DNA of 39,080 nucleotides, taken from NCBI RefSeq assembly GCF_003628475.1, contig NZ_RCAA01000037.1, positions 52,650 through 91,729 of the forward strand. The letters are read 5' to 3'. The first letter of the stretch is position 1. Each line of letters begins with the position of its first letter. Under the pieces are notes generated by a model, which made no database searches, was not told the DNA's origin, and saw nothing but the letters and a program-made list of their open reading frames with translations. Positions 29,631-36,478 of the stretch are shown piece after piece. A program made the translations under genes and the position numbers. Source of the stretch: Enterobacter sp. R1(2018). Lineage in GTDB: Bacteria > Pseudomonadota > Gammaproteobacteria > Enterobacterales > Enterobacteriaceae.

Positions 29631-29795
29631 AGCGACTTATCCGTACTGAAGTGTTTGCGTAGTGTGCATTAATTGAAACTGCCATCCACCTTACAAAATG
29701 CAGCCAAAGTCGCAAGTGAAATTAATCAATGATATCCGCTGCGTCAGTAACAGAGCTTATTAGCGGAAAATCAGTTCGCTTTTCGGGGAAGACAG

Positions 29796-30389
29796 ATGAA
29801 CGAAATTATATCCGCGGCGGTCCTGCTGATCCTGATTATGGATCCCCTGGGTAACCTGCCCATTTTTATGTCGGTGCTCAAGCATACGGAGCCAAAACGC
29901 CGTCGAAAAATCATGATCCGCGAGCTGCTTATCGCGCTGTTGTTGATGCTGATTTTTCTTTTTGCCGGGGAAAAAATCCTCGCGTTTCTTAATCTGCGCG
30001 CGGAAACCGTGTCGATCTCAGGCGGGATTATTCTGTTCCTTATCGCGATAAAAATGATTTTTCCCAGCCATGAAGGCAGCACCTCCGGCCTGCCCGCCGG
30101 CGAAGAGCCGTTTATTGTGCCGCTGGCTATCCCTTTAGTTGCCGGCCCCTCGCTGCTGGCGACGCTAATGCTGCTCTCGCACCAGTACCCGAACCAGATG
30201 GGGCATTTAGTGGCCGCGCTGATGCTGGCATGGGGCGGAACGGTGGCGATTTTGCTGCAGTCATCGCTGTTCCTGCGCCTGCTGGGCGAAAAGGGCGTGA
30301 ATGCGCTGGAGCGCCTGATGGGCCTGGTGCTGATTATGCTTTCCACCCAGATGTTCCTGGACGGTATTCGGACGTGGATGCAGGGATAA
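29796..30389 (+). CDS. yhgN: MarC-family inner membrane protein YhgN
   Basis: 197 residues (six predicted membrane helices) of the UPF0056/MarC family. The family N-terminus is clear (LLILIMDPLGNLPIFM), with the second conserved half-repeat LAIPLVAGPSLLATLMLL. Function is unknown; earlier claims of a role in antibiotic resistance for MarC were not upheld, and the fold suggests a transporter. ATG 29796 has GGGGAAG 6 bases upstream. It lies between asd and the gnt genes, as in E. coli. Confidence 0.93.
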   Translation: MNEIISAAVLLILIMDPLGNLPIFMSVLKHTEPKRRRKIMIRELLIALLLMLIFLFAGEKILAFLNLRAETVSISGGIILFLIAIKMIFPSHEGSTSGLPAGEEPFIVPLAIPLVAGPSLLATLMLLSHQYPNQMGHLVAALMLAWGGTVAILLQSSLFLRLLGEKGVNALERLMGLVLIMLSTQMFLDGIRTWMQG

Positions 30390-30424
30390 GTTGAATTTCC
30401 CCTTACTCTCGTTTTATAGAGCCA

Positions 30425-30464
30425 TAAAAAAAGGCAGCCTCGTAAGAGCGCTGCCTTTTTATTT
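30425..30464. terminator. Bidirectional terminator between yhgN and gntU
   Basis: AAAAAGGCAGC and GCTGCCTTTTT form an 11-bp stem around CTCGTAAGAGC, itself partly paired (CTC/GAG). A and T runs serve both converging genes. Confidence 0.9.
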
Positions 30465-30474
30465 CCGCAATGGA

Positions 30475-31815
30475 TCAACTCAGAAGCGTAAACGCAATCA
30501 TCCCGACAATCGCTCCGGTGGTGCCGAGGATGGTTTCCATCATCGTCCAGGTTTTCAGGGTCTGTCCTTCCGTCGCGCCGGTAAACTTGCCGAACAGCCA
30601 GAAGCCGGCGTCGTTTACGTGGCTCACCACAATCGAACCGCCGGCGATACAGATAGACAGAGCCGCCATCTGCGCGCCGTTGTAGTTCAGCTGTTCAATC
30701 ACCGGCATTACCAGGCCCACGGCCGTCAGACAGGCGACCGTTGCCGAGCCCTGAATGATTCGCACCGCCGCGGCCAGTACGAAGCAGGTCACCGCAATCG
30801 GCAGGCCTAAACCGGTCAGCGCTTCGCCCAGCGCCGGGCCGACGCCGGAATCCACCAGAACCTGTTTGAACACGCCGCCTGCGCCGATAACCAGCAGGAT
30901 AATGCCCGCCGGTTGCAGCGCGTGGCCGCAGATTTCCATGACTTTTTCTTTCGCCATGCCCTGACGGTAGGCCAGACCGTAAATCGCCACCAGGCAAGCA
31001 ACCAGAATCGCGGTGAACGGATGTCCGATAAACTCCAGCCATTCATACAGCGTGGAACCTTCCGCAACAAAGCGCGCGGCAATAGTTTTCAGACCAACCA
31101 GCACCAGCGGCAGCAGAATAAGCGACAGGCTGAAACCAAACGACGGCAGTTTACCCTCGCCCAGATGCGGCTCGGAAATATCGTCCGGAATGCGCAGCTC
31201 AACGTATTTGCTAATGAAATTGCCAAACAGCGGACCGGCGATGATCATGCCGGGAATAGCCGCACACAGGCCAATCAGGATCATCCAGCCGAAGTCGGCG
31301 TGCATCTGGGAAGCAAGCAGCATTGGCGCAGGCCCCGGCAGCAGGAAAGCTGCGGCGGCGGCCACGCCGGCAAACAGAGGAATCACCAGCTTAACGAGAT
31401 TAGTGCCGGTATGACGCGCCATTGAGAACGCCACGCTAATCAGCAGCACAATCGCCACCTCGAAGAACAGCGGCAGCGCGCAGATTAAACCTGCAAGGCC
31501 AATCGCGTAGTGCGCGCGGCTGTGGCCGAAGGACTTGAGCATTTTGACCGCAATCTGGTCAACCGCGCCCGTTTCATGAAGAATTTTGCCGAACATCGCG
31601 CCGAGGGCAACGACGATCGCCAGGAAGCCCAGCGTACCGCCCATCCCTTTTTCCATGGTTGCGGCGATTTTGTCGAGCGGCATTCCGGAAAACAGCCCTG
31701 CGCCAATAGAAACCACCATCAAAGCCAGGAAGGCGTGCATGCGCGCCTTCATGACTAAAAACAGCAGCAGCAAAACCGAACCTGCCGCTGTTAAAACAAG
31801 CGTTAATGTACTCAC
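30475..31815 (-). CDS. gntU: Low-affinity gluconate transporter GntU
   Basis: 446 residues, equal to E. coli GntU; GntP family of proton-linked gluconate permeases with about 12-14 membrane segments. Typical blocks include ALGAMFGKILHETGAVDQIA, LFFEVAIVLL and IQGSATVACLTAVG. It imports D-gluconate across the inner membrane. The start is GTG 31815, overlapping the gntK stop (GTGA at 31812-31815), so it is translated by coupling to gntK. The high-affinity gntT that lies beside malQ in E. coli is not in this window. Confidence 0.96.
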   Translation of the reverse strand: MSTLTLVLTAAGSVLLLLFLVMKARMHAFLALMVVSIGAGLFSGMPLDKIAATMEKGMGGTLGFLAIVVALGAMFGKILHETGAVDQIAVKMLKSFGHSRAHYAIGLAGLICALPLFFEVAIVLLISVAFSMARHTGTNLVKLVIPLFAGVAAAAAFLLPGPAPMLLASQMHADFGWMILIGLCAAIPGMIIAGPLFGNFISKYVELRIPDDISEPHLGEGKLPSFGFSLSLILLPLVLVGLKTIAARFVAEGSTLYEWLEFIGHPFTAILVACLVAIYGLAYRQGMAKEKVMEICGHALQPAGIILLVIGAGGVFKQVLVDSGVGPALGEALTGLGLPIAVTCFVLAAAVRIIQGSATVACLTAVGLVMPVIEQLNYNGAQMAALSICIAGGSIVVSHVNDAGFWLFGKFTGATEGQTLKTWTMMETILGTTGAIVGMIAFTLLS

Positions 31816-32345
31816 TGCGCGCTGCCTTTGTTAATTAAAGCGATTGTGCTGGCGACTACGCCATCCAGCGGCTGATCGATATCGACAACCAGCACATCTT
31901 TTTCATCTGCCTGCGGCTCTTCCAGCGTTTCAAACTGGGTGACTAACATTTGGGTTTTAAAGAAGTGCCCTTTACGCGCTTTCAGGCGGCTTTCGATAAC
32001 CTCAAACCCGCCCTTCATGTAGATGAAAGAGAGATTCGGGTTACCGTCGCGCAGCTGGTCGCGATAGCATTTTTTCAGGGCGGAGCAGACGATCAGGGAG
32101 ACTTTGTTGGTCCGCTGCATGGCGAAAGCGGCATCGTTTAAGGCCTGCAGCCATGGCTTACGGTCATCGTCGTTTAACGGCTCACCGGAGGCCATTTTCA
32201 TGATATTGCTGCGCGGATGCAGGAAATCGCCATCCAGAAAAGCGGCCTTTAACTGGTGCGCTACTTCACTGGCGACGGCAGACTTGCCGCTGCCGGAAAC
32301 GCCCATCAGGACATAAATGTGGTGGTCATGGTTAGTAGTGCTCAT
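31812..32345 (-). CDS. gntK: Gluconokinase GntK
   Basis: 177-residue thermoresistant-type gluconokinase (E. coli GntK 175). Walker A is GVSGSGKS (15-22); FLDGDFLHPRSNIMKM and CSALKKCYRDQLR are hallmark substrate and lid motifs. It phosphorylates gluconate with ATP to 6-phosphogluconate for the Entner-Doudoroff and pentose phosphate pathways. It is first in gntKU, behind tandem GntR operators and a CRP-like site. Confidence 0.97.
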   Translation of the reverse strand: MSTTNHDHHIYVLMGVSGSGKSAVASEVAHQLKAAFLDGDFLHPRSNIMKMASGEPLNDDDRKPWLQALNDAAFAMQRTNKVSLIVCSALKKCYRDQLRDGNPNLSFIYMKGGFEVIESRLKARKGHFFKTQMLVTQFETLEEPQADEKDVLVVDIDQPLDGVVASTIALINKGSAQ

Positions 32346-32404
32346 AGCGTAGCTCCGACTGGCACAATGAATACGTAATTATCAGCCACCGCGCGCGCCT
32401 TCGC

Positions 32405-32431
32405 TGTTACGGGTAACTGTTATCGGTAACA
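32405..32431. promoter_or_regulatory. Two abutting GntR operators upstream of gntK
   Basis: TGTTACGGGTAACT (32405-32418) and TGTTATCGGTAACA (32418-32431) are two imperfect palindromes of the LacI-type GntR operator (ideal TGTTACCGGTAACA). They share one base, so their centres are 13 bases apart. They lie 60-86 bases upstream of the gntK start. Gluconate would release GntR and allow gntKU expression. Confidence 0.8.
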
Positions 32432-32486
32432 TTGTCATGAGTGGTCGGTCAATAAGCAATAACCATTCGATTTAAAAGCCGATAAG

Positions 32487-32502
32487 TGTGAACTACATCA
32501 TG
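32487..32502. promoter_or_regulatory. CRP-like site upstream of gntK
   Basis: TGTGA-N6-TCATG matches 8 of 10 conserved CRP bases. It lies just after the gntR stop codon, upstream of the GntR operators with respect to gntK. E. coli gntKU is subject to catabolite repression, so the site is plausible. Confidence 0.55.
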
Positions 32503-32513
32503 TTTTGTTGCCG

Positions 32514-33509
32514 TCAGATGGAGCCGCCGGGCGAGAGGGTAAAGCCAAGGTCGAGCAGCTTCGGCGTCACTTCTTCGCCGCGAATTCTCGCCAACAAACG
32601 CTCCGCGCCAATGCGGCCCATGCGTTCACGCGGCGTCAGAACGCTCGCCAGCCGTGGTTCCATGACCTGGCCGATGTCGTGGCCGTGGAAACCGGCGATG
32701 GCCATATCCTTGGGGATACTTAAACCCTGCCGCTGGCATTCAAACGCCGCGCCGATAGCTAAGTCATCGTTGGTGCAAAAGATGCTGTCGAGCTGCGGGT
32801 ATTCGCGCTTAGCCTGGCGGAACAGCTCAATGCCGGTGGAGTAAGAAGAGGAGTGCTCAACCATCACGCTATAGGGCACCAGATCGGCATCGCGCATCGC
32901 CTGCTCGTAGCCGTGCTGCTTGATAACCGTACGTTCGTCGAGACGCGCCCCGAGATAGGCCACATGGCGATGGCCGCGGGCGATAATGGCCGCGGTCATC
33001 TGGCGCGCCGCTTCAAAGTTATCGAAGCCGACGGCGATATCGAGGCACGGCGAAACGCTGTCCATAAGTTCCACAACCGGAATTCCGGCCACTTCGATCA
33101 TTTTAAGCGTGCGCGGAGTGTGGGTACGTTCGGTGAGGATCAGACCGTCAATATTCCAGGAAAGCATGGATTCCAGACGCTCTTCCTCCAGCTCCGGTTT
33201 ATAGCCGTAGTGGGCAAGCATGGTCTGGTAGCCGTAGGCGTCAATCACGTTTTCAATGCCGCGCAGCACTTCCGCAAACACCTGGTTGGTAAGCGAAGGC
33301 AGCAAAACGCCGATGGCGCGACTGGTGGAATTAGAAAGAATGTCGGGGGCGCGGTTGGGGATATAGCCCAGTTCGTCCAGGGCGGCGGCGATTTTTATCT
33401 GCAGCGCGGCGGATACCTGATCGGGGTTGCGCAGAAAACGGCTCACCGTCATTTTGGTGATCCCTACCCGATCAGCAACGTCCTGTAGTACTGGTCTTTT
33501 CTTTTTCAT
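32514..33509 (-). CDS. gntR: Gluconate operon repressor GntR
   Basis: 331-residue LacI/GalR-family regulator, equal to E. coli GntR. The N-terminal helix-turn-helix reads LQDVADRVGITKMTVSRFLRNP, the hinge follows at LSNSTSRAIGVLLPS, and a periplasmic-binding-protein-like domain senses gluconate. The start at ATG 33509 gives MKKKRPVLQD as in E. coli; a TTG-started extension of 7 codons has no ribosome binding site. It controls gntKU next door. A GntR-like operator at 33590-33603, upstream of its own start, hints at autoregulation. Confidence 0.97.
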   Translation of the reverse strand: MKKKRPVLQDVADRVGITKMTVSRFLRNPDQVSAALQIKIAAALDELGYIPNRAPDILSNSTSRAIGVLLPSLTNQVFAEVLRGIENVIDAYGYQTMLAHYGYKPELEEERLESMLSWNIDGLILTERTHTPRTLKMIEVAGIPVVELMDSVSPCLDIAVGFDNFEAARQMTAAIIARGHRHVAYLGARLDERTVIKQHGYEQAMRDADLVPYSVMVEHSSSYSTGIELFRQAKREYPQLDSIFCTNDDLAIGAAFECQRQGLSIPKDMAIAGFHGHDIGQVMEPRLASVLTPRERMGRIGAERLLARIRGEEVTPKLLDLGFTLSPGGSI

Positions 33510-33555
33510 ATTCCGCGCGAGCTTCTTCAAGATTGACGAAGAAGTTTAGCACGAC

Positions 33556-33598
33556 CCGGTCACAACCTTCCCCTGTTTCAGCAGAAGGTTGTGACCGG
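33556..33598. terminator. Long 15-bp hairpin between yhhW and gntR
   Basis: CCGGTCACAACCTTC and GAAGGTTGTGACCGG form a perfect 15-bp stem with a 13-base loop, starting 16 bases after the yhhW stop. No T-tract follows on the minus strand, so efficiency as a terminator is uncertain. It most likely separates yhhW from gntR. Confidence 0.65.
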
Positions 33599-33603
33599 TA
33601 ACT
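33590..33603. promoter_or_regulatory. GntR-like operator upstream of gntR
   Basis: TGTGACCGGTAACT differs at 2 of 14 bases from the ideal GntR palindrome and overlaps the right arm of the 15-bp hairpin. It lies about 80 bases upstream of the gntR start. Function is inferred only from the match. Confidence 0.45.
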
Positions 33604-33614
33604 AACGAGAATTA

Positions 33615-34310
33615 TCAAACCGGTGGCAAATCAAACAGCAAAATTTCACTGGCGTCGTTGGCATGAACGGAAATCGCCTGTTCATCCCACACGGCGACGG
33701 CGTCGCTGGTTTTTGCCTTCGTGCCGTTGATAGAAACATCGCCCTTCACTACCTGAATCCAGATGCGGCGGTCCGCCGGAATTTGATAGACGGACTGCTC
33801 GTCTTTCGCCAGCGCCCAGCGCGACAGTTCCATATCCTGATTCACCTTCAGGGAGCCGTCACGCGCGTCCGGTGAAAGCACCAGCTGACGGCCCTGCGGC
33901 GCATCAAAACGACGCTGGTCATAGCGCGGCGTGATGCCGTTTTTTTCTGGCATGATCCAGATCTGATACAGGCGCAGACGATCGGTTTTGCTGGGGTTGT
34001 ATTCGGAGTGGGTGATCCCGGTCCCGGCGCTCATAATCTGGAATTCGCCCGCTGGCACCTGCTCTTCATTGCCCATGCTGTCCCGATGCGCTACCGCACC
34101 TTCAAGCACATAGGTCAGGATTTCCATATCTTTGTGCGGGTGCGTACCAAAACCTTCTCCGGCCGCGACCACGTCTTCATTGATCACGCGCAGCGCCGAG
34201 AAGCCCATGAAATTGGCGTCGTAATAGTTGGCAAAAGAGAAAGTGTGCCAGCTATCCAGCCAACCGTGATTCGCATGTCCCCGTTCTTCGGCTTTTCTTA
34301 AGTAGATCAT
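33615..34310 (-). CDS. yhhW: Pirin-family protein YhhW (quercetin 2,3-dioxygenase type)
   Basis: 231 residues, equal to E. coli YhhW; bicupin pirin fold. The metal ligands are His57, His59 (THPHKDMEI), His101 and Glu103 (GTGITHSEYNP). E. coli YhhW oxidises quercetin in vitro; the natural substrate is unknown. ATG 34310 has GAGGAG 9 bases upstream; a start five codons earlier is less likely. It is probably a single gene, with an operator-like palindrome about 80 bases upstream. Confidence 0.95.
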   Translation of the reverse strand: MIYLRKAEERGHANHGWLDSWHTFSFANYYDANFMGFSALRVINEDVVAAGEGFGTHPHKDMEILTYVLEGAVAHRDSMGNEEQVPAGEFQIMSAGTGITHSEYNPSKTDRLRLYQIWIMPEKNGITPRYDQRRFDAPQGRQLVLSPDARDGSLKVNQDMELSRWALAKDEQSVYQIPADRRIWIQVVKGDVSINGTKAKTSDAVAVWDEQAISVHANDASEILLFDLPPV

Positions 34311-34385
34311 TTCACTTCTCCTCAATTCGTTTGATGGGCTAAGTGTGGACCTGATTCAGAAGGGATCATAGAGGGTGAAGTTTGA

Positions 34386-34421
34386 CGCCTCTGTTCAAAA
34401 AAAGTGAACAAGTCTGAGGCG
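34386..34421. promoter_or_regulatory. Operator-like inverted repeat upstream of yhhW
   Basis: TGTTCA (34392-34397), a 7-base A-rich spacer and TGAACA (34405-34410) are a perfect dyad. CGCCTC (34386-34391) and GAGGCG (34416-34421) extend it to a hairpin with a 5-base bulge. It lies between the yhhX 3' end and yhhW. It lacks a T-tail on the minus strand, so an operator is as likely as a terminator. The regulator is unknown. Confidence 0.5.
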
Positions 34422-34433
34422 CCATTTTTGCCG

Positions 34434-35471
34434 TCAGGCCAGCGTTACCGTTGAGGGCGAGGCCTGTTCAAAGCCGCGTTCGAGGATTTCAAGATTGGTT
34501 AATGCTTCAGTTTCGCTGACAAAATTCGGCGTGCCGTTCAGGATGGTTTCATACAGCGCGTCGTACACGCGGCCATAATCGCCCTGCTCTGGCTTTAACT
34601 CTTCGCGCACCGTTTCTCCGGCGTCGTTTACGTACTCCAGAACGCCAACGCTACTGTCAGCGGCAAAACCCGGCTCGCCCGGCATGATATAGGCCTTCAG
34701 GCTGGTTTCCTGCTGGTCGATGCCGTATTTCACAAACGAGCCTTTGGTGCCGTGAACAATGAATTTCGGGTAGTCGATTTTCACCAGGTGGCTGGTTTTG
34801 ACCACGGCCTTCATATCGCCGTAAAACAGCTGCGCTTCAAAGGTATCGTCCGGATTGGCTTTATTGCGCACGCTGCGAATGTCATAGGATACATGGTCCG
34901 GACGGCCAAACAGCGAAATAATCTGGTCCATCGTATGGACGCCAAGTCCGTAGAAAGCGCCGTCTGCGGGCAGGCCCGGTTTAGTTTCTGCCTCAGGGCG
35001 ATACATATCAAAGTGGCTTTCAACCTCCACGATTTTGCCAAGCTTGCCGCTTTCAATGGCCTTTTTCATCATTAGAAAGCAGGAATCAAAGCGGCGGTTC
35101 TGATAAGGCGAGATGGTCAGCCCTTTGGCGCGAGCCAGCTCAAAAAGCTCTTTTGCTTGTGCAAGCGTTGGGGTAAACGGCTTTTCCACCAACACGTTTT
35201 TACCCGCTTCGAGGGCGCGTTTCGCATACTCGAAATGGCTGTCGGCGTGCGTGCACACCACCACCAGCTGCACCTGCGGGTCGTAAAGCGCTTCATCCAG
35301 TCGGCTGGTGAAATGGATATCGCCGTACTGAGGCTGCTGCTCGATTTCCGGCTTTTCATGACGGCGGAAAATATGGGCGACGTGGAATTTATCTTTGCGG
35401 GCCAGTACATAAGGAAGATGGTAGCGGGTGGTGCTTTTGCCAAACCCAATAAAAGCGCAGTGGAGGGTCAT
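34434..35471 (-). CDS. yhhX: Gfo/Idh/MocA-family oxidoreductase YhhX
   Basis: 345 residues from ATG 35471, equal to E. coli YhhX. An N-terminal Rossmann domain (CAFIGFGKSTTRYHLPYV, VVVCTHADSHFEYAKRAL) carries the family motif EKPFTPT; the C-terminal alpha/beta domain includes GLGVHTMDQIISLFG. It is a predicted NAD(P)-dependent dehydrogenase on a sugar-like substrate, not characterised. The start was chosen for AAGGATG 6 bases upstream; the open frame extends 48 codons further into non-coding, REP-containing DNA. It is downstream of ryhB on the same strand. Confidence 0.94.
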   Translation of the reverse strand: MTLHCAFIGFGKSTTRYHLPYVLARKDKFHVAHIFRRHEKPEIEQQPQYGDIHFTSRLDEALYDPQVQLVVVCTHADSHFEYAKRALEAGKNVLVEKPFTPTLAQAKELFELARAKGLTISPYQNRRFDSCFLMMKKAIESGKLGKIVEVESHFDMYRPEAETKPGLPADGAFYGLGVHTMDQIISLFGRPDHVSYDIRSVRNKANPDDTFEAQLFYGDMKAVVKTSHLVKIDYPKFIVHGTKGSFVKYGIDQQETSLKAYIMPGEPGFAADSSVGVLEYVNDAGETVREELKPEQGDYGRVYDALYETILNGTPNFVSETEALTNLEILERGFEQASPSTVTLA

Positions 35472-35520
35472 TGCTTCATCCTTTTTGACTTTGAGTTCCT
35501 TTAACCTTACTTCAGAAGGC

Positions 35521-35573
35521 GGCGGATGGCACTGCGTTTTTGGTGGATGACGCTGACGCTTTTCCACCCTACA
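35521..35573. repeat. REP-like elements upstream of yhhX
   Basis: GGTGGATGACGCTGACGC then TTTTCCACC and CTACA (35542-35573) is a typical REP unit with a GGTGGA/TCCACC stem. GGCGGATGGCACTGCG at 35521-35536 looks like the head of a second, degenerate unit. They lie in the yhhX 5' flank. Confidence 0.65.
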
Positions 35574-35627
35574 AAAAACAGCCTTCTTTCGAAGGAAAAA
35601 ACGCATTTTAGGCAAATTAGTTGGAGT

Positions 35628-35712
35628 TGTAGCAAGGCGGCCAGGGAGCGAGTCCCGATGAGCTTACTTATGTATGTGATTCGGGTGAGAGAGTGCAGCC
35701 AACGCAGCTACA
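35628..35712. repeat. 85-base multi-stem palindromic element next to ryhB
   Basis: Nested arms pair in order: TGTAGC (35628-35633) with GCTACA (35707-35712); GGCGGC (35636-35641) with GCAGCC (35695-35700) with one mismatch; CCCGA (35654-35658) with TCGGG (35681-35685); and an inner TTAC/GTGA stem. It contains GAGCGAGTCCCGATGAGCTT, wording I have seen in intergenic DNA of other enterics but cannot name with certainty. It lies between ryhB and yhhX. It is not a gene: the frames across it are short. Confidence 0.6.
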
Positions 35713-35731
35713 GCTTCAAATAAGAAGTCTA

Positions 35732-35829
35732 AAAAAAAAGCCAGCACCCGGCTGGCTAAAGTAATACTGGAAGCAATGTGAGCAATGTCGTGCTTTCAGG
35801 ATGTCTCCGTAAGGGTATCCCCTGAACGC
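35732..35829 (-). ncRNA. ryhB: Small regulatory RNA RyhB
   Basis: About 98 bases on the minus strand, from GCGTTCAGG at 35829 to the T-run at 35732. The pairing core CACGACATTGCTCACATTGC followed by TTCCAGTATTACTT and the terminator GCCAGCCGGGTGCTGGC with nine T residues match E. coli RyhB almost exactly; the 5' stem-loop is longer and different (CAGGGGATACCC). RyhB works with Hfq to block and degrade mRNAs of non-essential iron proteins such as sodB, sdh and Fe-S genes when iron is scarce. The position between yhhX and yhhY is the same as in E. coli. Confidence 0.96.
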
Positions 35830-35831
35830 AT

Positions 35832-35864
35832 GGCAATAATAATCATTATCATTCGCACTTGTAA
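35832..35864 (-). promoter_or_regulatory. ryhB promoter and Fur box
   Basis: The Fur box at 35832-35850 matches 16 of 19 consensus bases. It overlaps the -10 TATTAT (35836-35841), which is 17 bases from the -35 TTACAA (35859-35864) and 6 bases before the RyhB start. Fur-Fe2+ would therefore block ryhB directly. Confidence 0.92.
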
Positions 35865-35951
35865 AGTGAAATTTTAAAAAATGTGCGGTTGACTTCATAT
35901 GGAAAGTCAATGATGTTTAAAGGGATTCTGTAACTCATTGAGGATAAAAGG

Positions 35952-36449
35952 ATGAAAGAAATCGTAGTACGTCACGCTGAAATCGGCGACGCTCAGGCGC
36001 TGCAGCAAATCTATGCCCAACCTGCGGTATACCGTGACACGCTACAGCTTCCTCATCCACCGCTACACGCATGGACGGAACGCATTACGTCGCCGAAACC
36101 GGGCAGCCGCAACCTTGTGGCCTGTATTGACGATCGGGTCGTCGGGCAGCTGATGCTTACGATAGAGCAGTCGCCGCGCCGCAGCCACGTCGCCACCTTC
36201 GGTATGGGCGTGGACAGCGGCTATCAGGACAGAGGCGTCGCCAGCGCGCTGATGGCCGCCATGACCGACCTGTGCGACAGCTGGCTGCGAATAGCACGTA
36301 TAGAGCTGACCGTATTCGCGGATAACGAAGCTGCTCTGGCCGTCTATCGCAAGTTTGGTTTTGAAGTGGAAGGCACCGGCAAAAATTTCGCCCTGCGCGA
36401 CGGAAAATATGTCGACGCGTATTTTATGGCGCGGTTTAAAGCAGTGTAA
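35952..36449 (+). CDS. yhhY: GNAT-family N-acetyltransferase YhhY
   Basis: 165 residues (E. coli YhhY 162). A single GNAT domain shows the acetyl-CoA loop DRGVASALMAAM and the strand RIELTVFADNEAALAVYRKFGFEVEG typical of the family. E. coli YhhY acetylates some hydrophobic amino acids and related compounds, giving resistance to certain toxic analogues. AAAAGG precedes ATG 35952. It is divergent from ryhB and is followed by a bidirectional terminator. Confidence 0.93.
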   Translation: MKEIVVRHAEIGDAQALQQIYAQPAVYRDTLQLPHPPLHAWTERITSPKPGSRNLVACIDDRVVGQLMLTIEQSPRRSHVATFGMGVDSGYQDRGVASALMAAMTDLCDSWLRIARIELTVFADNEAALAVYRKFGFEVEGTGKNFALRDGKYVDAYFMARFKAV

Positions 36450-36478
36450 TTTTTTGGCCCTCGGACGAGGGCCAAATT
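36450..36478. terminator. Bidirectional terminator between yhhY and ggt
   Basis: TTTGGCCCTCG and CGAGGGCCAAA form an 11-bp perfect stem with a GA turn, flanked by T-rich sequence on both sides, between the converging yhhY and ggt genes. Confidence 0.92.

Noticed and set aside
35472-35615. N-terminal extension of yhhX by 48 codons
   Set aside because: The extension is Arg/Lys/Pro-rich, covers REP-like DNA, and the ATG at 35471 has a good ribosome binding site and gives the E. coli length.
35526-35723. Plus-strand frame of 65 codons in the yhhX-ryhB gap
   Set aside because: It runs through the REP-like units and the palindromic element, with no credible start signal.
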